This document shows positions 8,718 to 16,990 of a stretch of DNA of 64,000 bases, in pieces. The stretch is from JBGSUZ01 sp963677505 (GTDB lineage: Bacteria > Bacillota > Clostridia > Peptostreptococcales > Acidaminobacteraceae), in contig CAXXWB010000039.1 of assembly GCA_963677505.2 (NCBI GenBank), forward strand, positions 1-64,000. The letters are read 5' to 3'. Every line of letters starts with the position of its first letter. Position 1 is the stretch's first letter. The position numbers and the translations under genes were made by a program. A model generated the notes under the pieces. The model was not told where the DNA came from and ran no database searches. It worked only from the letters and a program-made list of their open reading frames with translations.

Positions 8718-9237
8718 TCGAGATCACACTCCTTACGATACCTAAAGCGACACCGCTTAAAACAATCCAGATTGGGCTGATATGAAAAATAATTAATGCC
8801 ACCGTACCAATGAACAATAGGGACCAATCCAACACCTTCTTAGGCATATTTTTCCCAAGTTTATAAGCCGAGAAGACAATTAATACGGCAATTGCAGGCA
8901 ACATGCCATCCATAACAGGCTGAAGGTATTTCATAATTGGGAGTTTTGTAAATAGAACTGCAATGACTATAATAATTAAAAAAGAAGGCAGTACGGTTCC
9001 TAAACATGCCATAACCAGCCCTTTAAACCCCATCCTTTTATAGCCGATAAAATTCGCTATATTAACTGCCATAGCCCCTGGAAGTCCTTGGGACACACTT
9101 AACAACTCCATAAACTCTTCAGCTTCTAACCATGCTTTTTCTTTGACAATTTGTTCTTCAATGAGGGGAATCATGGCATAACCGCCACCAAAGGTAAATA
9201 AGCCTATTTTAAAAAACGTTATAAATATTTCCCACAT
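8707..9237 (-). CDS. chrA: Chromate transporter, first half-size subunit
   Basis: A 176-residue membrane protein with AAGGAAAAAG before ATG 9237. It has the CHR-domain motifs FFKIGLFTFGGGYAMIPLI near the N-terminus and SQGLPGAMAVNIANFIGY near residues 49-66, plus about five to six membrane segments. Together with the overlapping downstream gene it forms the paired short-chain CHR system. The family exports chromate, but many members in anaerobes have no proven substrate. The two halves share the GGGYAM motif, so they arose by duplication. Confidence 0.85.
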   Translation of the reverse strand: MWEIFITFFKIGLFTFGGGYAMIPLIEEQIVKEKAWLEAEEFMELLSVSQGLPGAMAVNIANFIGYKRMGFKGLVMACLGTVLPSFLIIIVIAVLFTKLPIMKYLQPVMDGMLPAIAVLIVFSAYKLGKNMPKKVLDWSLLFIGTVALIIFHISPIWIVLSGVALGIVRSVISNAE

Positions 9238-9308
9238 TTCTTTTTCCTTTCTGTTTTATAAACAAATACATTTTGCTCAAGGCATTCCAACTCTCTTAAT
9301 TTTAACAC

Positions 9309-9350
9309 AAAAAAAAAGCGTTCCTCTGTTAATTCCAGATGAACGCTTTT
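9309..9350 (-). terminator. Terminator of the aminopeptidase gene
   Basis: GAAAAGCGTTC and GAACGCTTTTTTTTT on the minus strand form a clear stem and T-run five bases after the aminopeptidase stop codon. Confidence 0.9.
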
Positions 9351-9355
9351 CAAAC

Positions 9356-10465
9356 TTATTTCAAATTTTCTGGATTGAGACATTCTAGTTCAGGGATGAC
9401 GAATTTGCCATCTTTTCTGATGAGTTTTCCGTCAAAGTACATTTCTCCACCACCATACTCAGGGGTTTGAATACAAACCAAATCCCAGTGGATAGAAGAA
9501 TTGTTGCCATTTGAAGCTTCATCATAGCATTTGCCCGGTGTGAAGTGGAAGCTTCCCATGATTTTCTCATCAAACAAAGTATCTTTCATAGGTTTGAGAA
9601 TATAGGGATTCACGCCGATTGCAAATTCGCCAACAAAGCGAGCGCCTTCATCGGTATTGAAGACCTTGTTGATTCTGTCTGTATCGTTGGCTGTGGCATT
9701 AACAATTTTACCATTTTCAAAGGTAAGAACGATATTTTCAAAGGTAAAACCTTGGTAAACTGCAGGACAGTTAAAAGATAAAGTACCATTAACAGAGGTT
9801 TTAACAGGCGCTGTAAATACTTCACCGTCTGGAATGTTTAGTTCTCCAGCACATTTAATCGCTGGAATGTCTTTGATAGAGAAGGTAAAGTCAGTACCTG
9901 GACCTGTGATTTTAACTTGATCTGTGTTGTTCATCAAGTCAACTAAGTGATCCATGGCATTGGACATTTTGTTATAGTCTAGTGTGCACACATTGAAATA
10001 GAAATCTTCAAAAGCTTCTAAGCTTGTGTTCGCCAATTGAGCCATTGAGTAATTAGGGTATCTGAGCACTACCCATTTAGTCTTCGCCACTCTGTGATCG
10101 TGAACTGGTGCGTATTTTTCCATGTAAGCTGTCATCGCATCCCCAGGAACGTCAGCTGTTTCTGTTACATTGTCTGATGCTCTGATGCCGATGAATGCAT
10201 CCATTTTTTCCATTCTGTATAAATCAATATTAGACCAAGTATCAATCATTTCTCCGTCATTACCAAGGAGAAGTTCTCTTTGAATTGAAGGGTCGATTGC
10301 TTCAATAAAAGGATGTCCTCCAGCTTTGTATACTTCTTTAACAAGCATTTTAACCAATGGTTTTGGAGCGTCCCCTGTATATGAAATCAATACGTTTTCG
10401 CCCTTTTGAACCCTGCAAGAGTAGTTTACTAGGTTCTGAGCCAAGATTGTAATTCTTTGATCCAT
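9356..10465 (-). CDS. Aminopeptidase, M29 family (AmpS/PepS type)
   Basis: A 369-residue cytoplasmic metallopeptidase. AGGAGG lies upstream of ATG 10465. Candidate ligands of the two-metal site match the M29 pattern: Glu in CAGELNIPDGEVFTAP, Glu in ARFVGEFAIGVNP, His in MGSFHFTPG, Tyr in KCYDEA and HWD in SSIHWDLV. The length is slightly shorter than the usual 400-410 residues, mostly in the N-terminal half. It would release N-terminal amino acids from peptides. It is monocistronic: a consensus promoter lies 40-68 bases upstream of the start and a terminator follows the stop. The gene reads without interruption. Confidence 0.88.
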   Translation of the reverse strand: MDQRITILAQNLVNYSCRVQKGENVLISYTGDAPKPLVKMLVKEVYKAGGHPFIEAIDPSIQRELLLGNDGEMIDTWSNIDLYRMEKMDAFIGIRASDNVTETADVPGDAMTAYMEKYAPVHDHRVAKTKWVVLRYPNYSMAQLANTSLEAFEDFYFNVCTLDYNKMSNAMDHLVDLMNNTDQVKITGPGTDFTFSIKDIPAIKCAGELNIPDGEVFTAPVKTSVNGTLSFNCPAVYQGFTFENIVLTFENGKIVNATANDTDRINKVFNTDEGARFVGEFAIGVNPYILKPMKDTLFDEKIMGSFHFTPGKCYDEASNGNNSSIHWDLVCIQTPEYGGGEMYFDGKLIRKDGKFVIPELECLNPENLK

Positions 10466-10504
10466 GAATGTTGTCCTCCTAAAAATTATTTGTACGTTAC
10501 CATA

Positions 10505-10533
10505 AGATTAAACGATGAACACCCGTCTGTCAA
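10505..10533 (-). promoter_or_regulatory. Sigma-A-type promoter of the aminopeptidase gene
   Basis: On the minus strand TTGACA (10528-10533) and TAATCT (10505-10510) are separated by exactly 17 bases, 40 bases from the aminopeptidase start. Confidence 0.8.
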
Positions 10534-10607
10534 ATTAACGATTTGAAACACTTTTGTATACAATATGCAATTAAACACTTCTTTTGCTTCAGTTTTCTCG
10601 TCCTCTA

Positions 10608-11387
10608 TTAAGTTGCCATCTGCTCTTGTAAATCCAGAATAAATAAAGCATACCACTCTTCTGGCTGATAATGATGAATCGATTGTATCCAAGAAGGGTC
10701 TCCCCAATTGGTCAGCAGTTGCCATAAAGGAAAATGGCGATTGTCTGAGGCCATCATGGCATACTTTAAAGTCAGAGCCAAGCTGTATAAATCGGCACTA
10801 GGGCCAATTCCATTAGGGTCGGTATACCTTTCTGGTGACATGTACTTAGGCGTTCCTAATTGGGGGGTAATTAACATATTGGTCTTCTCTATGGCGGTTA
10901 TAGCCGCACCAAAATCGATGAGCCTCCCATTGCCATGGCCATCGATTAAAAAGTTTTCAGGCTTGATATCCAAATGGAGAATGCCTTCTTCATGAAATAA
11001 CACTTTTAAGTCTCTAGCTACGCCAATACCTAGCCAACAAATATCTTTGTGGGATAACCTCATAGGATTAAGCGTCCCTTCGCTTAAAGGGTTACCCGGA
11101 AATTTTTCTTCTAGTACGTAACACTTTCCGTCACCTTGAGAAACACCTAATATATTGGACAAATGAGGCAATTGGTATTTTCCTAGGTCCTGCCACATTT
11201 TCACACTTTGGTTTGAGGTCTCCATGACCCTTAAAATATATCGGTTACCTAGATTATCTGCCACCTCATGGATTTCGTTTAGAGTCGTTTGCCTAATCTT
11301 CCTTATCCAGTTAAGGTGCCACTGTTCCAGGAGCTTTTTCAAATGGCTCCAGTCCTCCAATACAGTGCAAGCAGGGTTCATAACCAT
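10608..11387 (-). CDS. Serine/threonine protein kinase, possibly atypical
   Basis: About 259 residues. I chose ATG 11387 (MVMNPACTV) because AAGGAGG lies 9 bases upstream. The C-lobe is canonical: HLDIKPEN catalytic loop, DFG in LIDFGAAI, and SPER in place of APE. The N-lobe is weak: the glycine loop is hard to see and the usual beta-3 lysine position reads ILRVM, with Arg. There is no membrane segment or extracellular sensor. The gene overlaps the 3' end of the upstream TadE-like gene by 77 bases in another frame and closes a TadE/DUF5702/TadE operon. It may phosphorylate a component of pilus assembly or report on it; that is inference. Confidence 0.8.
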   Translation of the reverse strand: MVMNPACTVLEDWSHLKKLLEQWHLNWIRKIRQTTLNEIHEVADNLGNRYILRVMETSNQSVKMWQDLGKYQLPHLSNILGVSQGDGKCYVLEEKFPGNPLSEGTLNPMRLSHKDICWLGIGVARDLKVLFHEEGILHLDIKPENFLIDGHGNGRLIDFGAAITAIEKTNMLITPQLGTPKYMSPERYTDPNGIGPSADLYSLALTLKYAMMASDNRHFPLWQLLTNWGDPSWIQSIHHYQPEEWYALFILDLQEQMAT

Positions 11388-11904
11388 TTTCAACCGCCTC
11401 CTTTTTTGTCATGGTGATCTGACTCTTAGATAGGTGATAGCAACCATTTAAATGATATTTCCCACCCGTTTGCGTCACATAAACAACAGCTTCTTCATTT
11501 TGGGATATGCCGTCAAAGCCTCGTGTCAGCAACCTGTTTTTCAGGATATACTCGTGGCTAATCCTCTGCCCTAAAGGCAAATCCAAGTGCCATTTTACCT
11601 TTAGTTGAAAGGTCCCATCTTTGTCTAAATGAGCACTTGAGATGAGGATTTTTTCCCCCTTCACATTTTCATTTGCAGCCCATAAAAGTTGGGCTAGAGC
11701 AAAGCATTGGACATCATTTTGCATATCTACAAGGGCCATTTGTCTAGACACTTCGAATGTGCCTTGCCTGACCTTTTCTTGGGTCTGCAAGTCTCTCATT
11801 AAGTATATTAAGCAAGCGACTGCCATAATAAAGATCATGACACTGATGGCACCTTCCACACTGACACTGCCTCTATTTTTTTTGCAGAATATATCCGTCT
11901 TCAA
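11311..11904 (-). CDS. TadE-like membrane-anchored protein with metal-binding tail
   Basis: 197 residues. It probably starts with TTG at 11904, 8 bases after AAAGGAG. The N-terminus has the TadE/TadG signature: a basic stretch, RGSVSVEGA with the conserved Glu, then a single hydrophobic helix to about residue 40. The rest lies outside the cell. The C-terminus (KYHLNGCYHL...GYEPCLHC) matches the small Cys/His motif with a KYHxxxC plus PCxxC pattern seen at the ends of secreted nucleases and surface proteins, and probably binds zinc. The gene overlaps the DUF5702 gene by 32 bases upstream and the kinase gene downstream. Likely a minor pseudopilin-like surface protein. Confidence 0.7.
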   Translation of the reverse strand: MKTDIFCKKNRGSVSVEGAISVMIFIMAVACLIYLMRDLQTQEKVRQGTFEVSRQMALVDMQNDVQCFALAQLLWAANENVKGEKILISSAHLDKDGTFQLKVKWHLDLPLGQRISHEYILKNRLLTRGFDGISQNEEAVVYVTQTGGKYHLNGCYHLSKSQITMTKKEAVENGYEPCLHCIGGLEPFEKAPGTVAP

Positions 11905-13237
11905 AGCGTGTCTCCTTTCCAGAATGACCTGTCACAATGATTTCATGAGCTGTTACCATAGAGGACCAATCTTTTATGCCTTGATTCATCTTTTTAAGAT
12001 TAAAATCAATGAGACTCATAGTCCTCTCTGCTGTTTTTTCATCTTGCTGAGCCATTAAGAACAGCAAGAGAAAATCTCGATAAGATACGCCTTTTTCTTT
12101 TGACTTTTCTTCTGAACTTCCACTTATTTGTTTGACTGAGTTCCCATCTATATCTGTGTACCAGTCCCCACTATTTACTTTTGCTATTGGAATCTTATGG
12201 TCATTTAACAAGAGATTGATTTCATAAACAGACTCAATGCCTGACCATAGAAGAGTGATGCCACTTTGTACAAAAGGTTCAGCAAAGGGAAATATACTGG
12301 ATATTAGGCAAGATAATATGGTTATCTCATTGCGTTTTTCAGGATTGGTCACTAAAAAGACAACATTGATTCCTTCTCTTAAGACGAAAATTTCACCACA
12401 AATTTGAATTTGATTCGTCATGCCATCTTTATGCCCTGCAATAATGTACTCAATTTCTCCGCCTTCAAAACACAGGTTTGCCTTTCTTTTTCGACTGTCT
12501 GGACGATTTTGCCACTGAACATAATCGTTAAATTTATCAAAAATATAGGCACATACAATGCCCTTTTCAATAGGGTTTAAGCTCTTTGCGCTTCCCTGTT
12601 TAAAGGTCGGTCTTTGATTATAAACATTTGCATCAATCTTTCCCGGGTCTTTAATGGCCCAGCTAGGCGTTCCAATATTAAGAATCCGCGTTAGCAAAGT
12701 CTTTGCTTTAACATAATTGCCAGAACCTCTATTACGGTCAATAGTGAACTCATCTTCATCTCGAGGTGTCTCTTTAAGCTTTTTCAAATTTTCCGATTCC
12801 CGCTTGACCTGTTCTGTGTTCTTAGACATTTCTTTGATCTTATCAAGGCCTCCCGTTAAAATAGAAATCTTCCCCAGTTCTAAGACTTGCTCTTGGAAAG
12901 TATCCAATTCATTGAGGGTGCTTTTCGGTAAAACCTGCCATTTGTTTTTAAAGTAGGGACTAAGAATACTTTTCAAATCTACCTTCTGATAATCATATGC
13001 CAACAGGCCGTAGTCCTCTTCCAATGGGTCATTATAATAGGACATAATCAGTTCACTGGCGACTTTAGACTGACGCATTTGCTCGTTGACAACTAAGACT
13101 TGAGAAATTGCCGTATAGCATAAAAAGAAAACCCCCATAAGGCTCATAAAGACCAGACATAAGAATATAGTGCTGTAGCCCTTTTGGTTTTTCAGTGGAT
13201 GGCATAAATTTCTAAGTTTTTTAATTTTACTTTTCAT
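11873..13237 (-). CDS. DUF5702/TadG-like membrane protein
   Basis: Start ATG 13237 (MKSKIKKLRNL) is favoured because AAAGGACG lies upstream; an earlier ATG at 13261 also exists. The N-terminus has KNQKGYSTIFLCLVFMSLMG, a TadE/TadG-type transmembrane anchor, followed by QSKVASELIMSYY and LEEDYGLLAYD, features of the DUF5702 family. The remaining 400 residues are extracytoplasmic and carry no enzymatic motif that I recognise. The gene lies between two TadE-like genes, overlapping both. Such trios accompany Flp/Tad pilus loci in Clostridia, but the ATPase (TadA), TadB/C and the major pilin are not in this window. Its own function is unknown. Confidence 0.65.
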   Translation of the reverse strand: MKSKIKKLRNLCHPLKNQKGYSTIFLCLVFMSLMGVFFLCYTAISQVLVVNEQMRQSKVASELIMSYYNDPLEEDYGLLAYDYQKVDLKSILSPYFKNKWQVLPKSTLNELDTFQEQVLELGKISILTGGLDKIKEMSKNTEQVKRESENLKKLKETPRDEDEFTIDRNRGSGNYVKAKTLLTRILNIGTPSWAIKDPGKIDANVYNQRPTFKQGSAKSLNPIEKGIVCAYIFDKFNDYVQWQNRPDSRKRKANLCFEGGEIEYIIAGHKDGMTNQIQICGEIFVLREGINVVFLVTNPEKRNEITILSCLISSIFPFAEPFVQSGITLLWSGIESVYEINLLLNDHKIPIAKVNSGDWYTDIDGNSVKQISGSSEEKSKEKGVSYRDFLLLFLMAQQDEKTAERTMSLIDFNLKKMNQGIKDWSSMVTAHEIIVTGHSGKETRFEDGYILQKK

Positions 13238-13493
13238 CGGGCTCGTCCTTTTTAAGTTCATTGCTTATTTCTCCAATACCATTTGCCAAGTAAATTTTGT
13301 AAAAGAGTTGAATCTTAGGTTCCTTGTTTAAAATTTCAACCAGTGTTTTTCTGTCTTCTAAAACCGCCAAAGCTCCGTTATTGGAAACTTTGTATTGCAA
13401 GACGCTGAGTACCATAATCACGCAAAGGATTATGGGAATTACCATTGCACTTTCTACCGTTAAATAGCCTTTCTGATTTTTTATAAATGACAT
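13227..13493 (-). CDS. TadE-like small membrane protein
   Basis: 88 residues starting at ATG 13493 after AAGGGG. The N-terminus KNQKGYLTVESAMVIPIILC carries the TadE motif, including the Glu of GxxxVE, and a hydrophobic helix, like a type IV prepilin without a clear peptidase site. The short external part is acidic at its end (KKDEPDEK). It is the first gene of the operon, directly behind a consensus promoter. Confidence 0.7.
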   Translation of the reverse strand: MSFIKNQKGYLTVESAMVIPIILCVIMVLSVLQYKVSNNGALAVLEDRKTLVEILNKEPKIQLFYKIYLANGIGEISNELKKDEPDEK

Positions 13494-13526
13494 AAGAACC
13501 CCTTTCGTAACAACTATATATATACT

Positions 13527-13556
13527 TTAATACCATATTTTTACATATGTTGTCAA
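13527..13556 (-). promoter_or_regulatory. Promoter of the TadE/kinase operon
   Basis: TTGACA (13551-13556) and TATTAA (13527-13532), 18 bases apart on the minus strand. The -35 box lies immediately behind the T-run of the terminator of the upstream long operon. Confidence 0.7.
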
Positions 13557-13557
13557 G

Positions 13558-13590
13558 AAAAAAGCACCTCTCCGACTGGCGGGGGTGCTT
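13558..13590 (-). terminator. Terminator ending the long uvrB-to-HATPase gene run
   Basis: AAGCACCCCCGCC...GGAGAGGTGCTTTTTT on the minus strand, starting a few bases after the HATPase stop at 13595. Confidence 0.85.
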
Positions 13591-13594
13591 GTAT

Positions 13595-14143
13595 TTACTT
13601 CACATAAAGATTTGAAAGTTCGTTTGCCACATATTCTTTCAGCCATTTAACCACTTCTATACTGGTTAGAGGTATGTCATCGCCCAAAGTTTTTCGAATG
13701 TCTTTTGTATTGAGACAGAATCTTTTCTCGTTGACGCAATGGGTATAAATTAAGTCCATTTTAGGGCTCGCCATGACAATGGTCACAATGGTATCTGTCA
13801 TATTGCCAAGGGGTACACGGTCGATATGTGAATGCTGAAACTCTGCATCAATTTCTGTACCCACACCTAATTGAGACTTAATAACAAAAAAGCCATTGCA
13901 ATTTTCTGCTGAGGCTTTAAACATCGGTATGCCTAAGCCAACTTTTCTGGTAGTTCTGGTTGTGTAAAATGGATCGATGACTCGAGCAACTGTCTCTTCA
14001 TCCATTCCCCTGCCATCATCTTTTATGCGAATGATTAAGCGGTCATTGTTTAAATCTTCAATGATTGCAATTCTAAGTACTTCTGCCCCAGCGACTATTG
14101 AATTTTGAGCGATATCCAATATGTGAAGCGATAATTCTCTCAT
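13595..14143 (-). CDS. GHKL-type ATP-binding protein (HATPase), DRTGG/hydrogenase-like cluster
   Basis: 182 residues, start ATG 14143 after GAAGGGG. The N-box is in LHILDIAQNSIVAGA, the G1 box is DDGRGMDEE, and DPFYTTRTTRKVGLGIPMFK carries the F and G2 boxes. This is the ATP-binding half of a histidine kinase without a dimerisation/phospho-acceptor His domain or sensor. The C-terminal 80 residues are unassigned. It is the last gene of the cluster with PHP, two DRTGG proteins, an RsbW-like protein and the hydrogenase-like Fe-S protein, and so probably acts within that device. It could phosphorylate a partner protein or act as an ATP-driven switch. Confidence 0.75.
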   Translation of the reverse strand: MRELSLHILDIAQNSIVAGAEVLRIAIIEDLNNDRLIIRIKDDGRGMDEETVARVIDPFYTTRTTRKVGLGIPMFKASAENCNGFFVIKSQLGVGTEIDAEFQHSHIDRVPLGNMTDTIVTIVMASPKMDLIYTHCVNEKRFCLNTKDIRKTLGDDIPLTSIEVVKWLKEYVANELSNLYVK

Positions 14144-14208
14144 AGTCTAAACCCCTTCATAGTTGATGACCAAGTTGGGGACCCGTAAGGGAGTCCTTTT
14201 GATTGACT

Positions 14209-14924
14209 CTAAAGTTTACCTTCTAAATAAGCAAATAGTGATTCAACATCTCTGCTTGGCAAGTCTAAGTAAAACTCACGTTCTGAAATGGACATAAGCT
14301 GATGTGCATCTGAGTTTCTAATCACTCTATAGTGTTCTGAATTTAAATAAGTTTCTAAAACCGAGTGCCTAAATCGTCATTAGACACTTCTACAGTTGTA
14401 AAATTCACGCCTTCAGGAATGAACCCCAGTACCGCTAGAACCCCGTTAGACTGTCGGTTTATGTGAGCAGGCAATACAAACCCACCGCAGGCTCTCACTC
14501 CTGCTACAGCCTTTTCAAAGCTTAGCGTGGTGGAAAATATAAGGGCATGGTCAATATTACCTATTGGTTCATCTTCATGGTCCATAATAATTTGTTCACC
14601 AAATTTTTTTACGTTATTAGGAATACCCAATAAATGAGAATCCACTATTTCTTGAAAAGATTCTAAATCAGAAAGCTTTCTAAATAAGCATAACAAATGG
14701 ACTTCTTCACTGGTTTGAAGCTCCATTGCCGGAATCACCAAAACATCTCTTTTTTTGGCTACTGCCATTGCCGCCTTCACATTCTGGCTTGCATTGTGAT
14801 CTGCAACAGCAATCACATCAAGACCCTTAATCATTGCCATATTGACGATGTTGTTCGGTGTCATTTCATTATCGCCACAGGGTGAAAGGCAGGAGTGAAT
14901 GTGTAGGTCATAATAGACTTTCAT
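14209..14924 (-). pseudogene. PHP-domain phosphoesterase, one frameshift near the 3' end
   Basis: Begins MKVYYDLHIHSCLSPCGD, the DxHxHS metal-binding start of PHP proteins. ADHNA and PAMELQT carry further ligands, and PAHINRQSNG is present in the C-terminal half. The open frame stops at 14355 after LGTRF; shifting frame there continues as SVLETYLNSEHYRVIRNSDAHQLMS, which supplies the final DAH ligand, and ends at TAG 14209. Corrected length is about 238 residues. PHP proteins hydrolyse phosphoesters such as polyphosphorylated nucleotides or histidinol phosphate; the substrate here is unknown. The start overlaps the stop of the preceding DRTGG gene. Confidence 0.8.
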
Positions 14925-15259
14925 TATCTCAAACCAGCCTCATATAGGACTTTGAAAATTTCAAAAGAACTAAGGTCGCTACCTAGAATTGGAATACCTT
15001 CGTCTTCAGCCTTTTCAATAACACCCGCTTCAGGTTTTAGACCATCTGGCAAAATGATACAAGAAAATTCAAGCAAAGAAGCCACTGCAAGGATGTTGCT
15101 ATGGGTTTGAACGGTAATCCATGCATTCCCACTTTTTCCATTTGCCATAACCCAGCTGAGCAAGTCACAAGTGTATAAACCTGTAATTTCATTGTTCAAA
15201 TGAGATTCATGGGTAAATAGTTTGAAAGACAGTTTTTCTACGAGTTCTTGAATAATCAT
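14924..15259 (-). CDS. DRTGG-domain protein
   Basis: 111 residues starting at ATG 15259 after AGGTGATTAA. It is a short alpha/beta protein with the DRTGG-like pattern (VEKLSFKLFTHESHLNNEITG..., WITVQTHSNILAVASLLEFSCIILPDG...). DRTGG domains are found beside CBS domains and in phosphotransacetylase-type proteins and are thought to bind nucleotides or regulate partners. It is one of two DRTGG proteins in this cluster (the other at 16991-17341), sitting between the hydrogenase-like protein and the PHP gene. The biochemical role is unknown. Confidence 0.7.
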   Translation of the reverse strand: MIIQELVEKLSFKLFTHESHLNNEITGLYTCDLLSWVMANGKSGNAWITVQTHSNILAVASLLEFSCIILPDGLKPEAGVIEKAEDEGIPILGSDLSSFEIFKVLYEAGLR

Positions 15260-15271
15260 TTAATCACCTCA

Positions 15272-16513
15272 TCATTTTTTTCGGTTCTGGACGACACAGC
15301 CATCAAGGGTCATGCGACCCATTACAATATCTTCTGCTAACGCTCTACAAGTAGGTGAACCACATGCACCACAATCAATACCAGGTAGGACTTGAATCAA
15401 TTCTTCAATTTTGGCCATTTTTTCAAGTGCTATTTTAAAATTTTTGTCCAATTTCATAACAGAGTTAGGTTCGATATCTACGTTCCACTCCATCATTTTG
15501 TCAGTAATTTCACAATACTCAGTATAGTCAAAGTCACTAGTATCTTTGTTAATAATTTTACGAACTCGAGTTTTGGCTATAAAGGGATTCTCCGCATTGA
15601 GAGGACCACCCACACAACCTGTCACACAGGCATAGCCTTCAAAAAAGTCAATATCGTTTAGCTTACCCAGTTCAAATTGGTCCAAGACCTTGACAACTTC
15701 ATTGATACCGTCTACTGCGAGGTAGTTGTCAATGCCCATGGCATAGCTTTGTCCGCCAACCATGGCCCAACCGATTCCTTTACCGCTGCACTTTTGAATC
15801 TGGGATTTTACTTCTATATCGTCATATATTCTGAGCAACTTGGTATAAATGGCCTCAATTGAAATGGCCCCATTGATGCAAGAGGTTTCTATCCCAATAG
15901 GTTTTCGTATACTCGTAATGGCAGCTGGGCATTGGGTGATATAAAACACACCAATGTCTTCATAAGCAAAATCTGTTATTTCCATGATTTTTTTTCTTGC
16001 CATACGCCCCGCTACTTCTAGCGGTGATTCTAAATTGATGATATTTTCAAGCAGCGTAGGGTATTTGACCTGAATCAATCTAATGATAGCAGGACAATAT
16101 GTGGAAATCATCGGTCTGATTGTCTTAGGGTCATGCAATTTTTTAAATTGATAATCTGTTAACAATTCAGCCGCCACTCCCACATCATATACATAGTCAA
16201 AGCCCAATTCATAAAAACCATTTAAAATACGGTTCATATCAAACTCAGCACCAAATTGACCGTATAGCGAAATCGCTGGCAAGGCCACATTAAACTTAAA
16301 TTGACTTAACATATCCAAAGAGTCTGTTAGAGCGCCTTTGGCGTGATAGGGACATGCTTTAATACATGCGCCACAGTCAATACACCGTTCAGTGATGATT
16401 TCAGCCTTTCCCGCACGGATTCGAATGGCTTGTGTTGGACAAACATGAAGACAGTTTGTGCAGCCATTGCAGTAATCCTTTTCCAACGTGACGGAATGCA
16501 AGAATCTACTCAT
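15272..16513 (-). CDS. Ferredoxin / [FeFe]-hydrogenase-like Fe-S protein without canonical active site
   Basis: 413 residues. Two 4Fe-4S motifs open the protein (CNGCTNCLHVCP and CIDCGACIKACP). The middle matches the large C-terminal domain of [FeFe] hydrogenases, but the active-site motifs are altered: STYCPA for TSCCPxW, TQCPAAI for MPCxxK, and CVTGCVGGPL for MACxxGCxxGGG. Single cysteines that could hold a cubane remain; the second Cys of motif 1 and the Lys of motif 2 are missing. A C-terminal Fe-S domain follows (IDCGACGSPTCRALAEDI...C). This suggests a redox sensor or electron-transfer protein rather than a hydrogen-producing enzyme. HATPase and DRTGG genes on both sides support a sensor role. 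Confidence 0.75.
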   Translation of the reverse strand: MSRFLHSVTLEKDYCNGCTNCLHVCPTQAIRIRAGKAEIITERCIDCGACIKACPYHAKGALTDSLDMLSQFKFNVALPAISLYGQFGAEFDMNRILNGFYELGFDYVYDVGVAAELLTDYQFKKLHDPKTIRPMISTYCPAIIRLIQVKYPTLLENIINLESPLEVAGRMARKKIMEITDFAYEDIGVFYITQCPAAITSIRKPIGIETSCINGAISIEAIYTKLLRIYDDIEVKSQIQKCSGKGIGWAMVGGQSYAMGIDNYLAVDGINEVVKVLDQFELGKLNDIDFFEGYACVTGCVGGPLNAENPFIAKTRVRKIINKDTSDFDYTEYCEITDKMMEWNVDIEPNSVMKLDKNFKIALEKMAKIEELIQVLPGIDCGACGSPTCRALAEDIVMGRMTLDGCVVQNRKK

Positions 16514-16527
16514 TTTTTCCCCCTATT

Positions 16528-16989
16528 CTAAAGATTAATGACAATCTTTAGTTTTGTGAAATCCCCTACCTTTGAGTCTATATAAAACTCATCGCTACAT
16601 CTCTTAATATTAGGCAATCCCATTCCAGCACCAAAGCCCATTTCTCTCACTTTGCTGCTAGCAGTAGAAAAACCTTCTTTCATAGCCATATCAATATTTT
16701 CGATGCCCGGACCTTTGTCGACAAAAAACAATTCAATGCGGTCGGCCAATATCAGCAAAGTAATCATGCCACCCAAAGAATGAATAACTTGATTAATTTC
16801 TGCTTCATAAGTAGCTATGGCAACCCTTCGAATAACGTCATTTTCAAAACCGACTTGTCTGAGTTTTTTCTTAATATCACTAGACGCCTCTCCCGCTCTG
16901 GAAAAGTCATCTTTTACAGTTTCATAATCATAAGCCATAACAGCTTTATCTCTGTCAATTTTGAAAATTTCTTCCATATTAGCCTCCAT
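16528..16989 (-). CDS. RsbW-like ATP-binding protein (anti-sigma-type HATPase)
   Basis: 153 residues. Two starts are possible: ATG 16989, or ATG 16977 directly behind GGAGG. The protein has the compact GHKL fold of anti-sigma kinases: AIATYEAEINQVIHSLGG (N-box), FVDKGPGIENID (G1), and GFGAGMGLPNIKRCSDE (G2). There is no sensor or transmembrane segment. No cognate anti-sigma antagonist (STAS protein) or sigma factor gene is nearby. In this context it is the second ATPase of the hydrogenase-like cluster and may act on a DRTGG partner. The gene follows the upstream DRTGG gene with a one-base gap. Confidence 0.78.
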   Translation of the reverse strand: MEANMEEIFKIDRDKAVMAYDYETVKDDFSRAGEASSDIKKKLRQVGFENDVIRRVAIATYEAEINQVIHSLGGMITLLILADRIELFFVDKGPGIENIDMAMKEGFSTASSKVREMGFGAGMGLPNIKRCSDEFYIDSKVGDFTKLKIVINL

Positions 16990-16990
16990 T

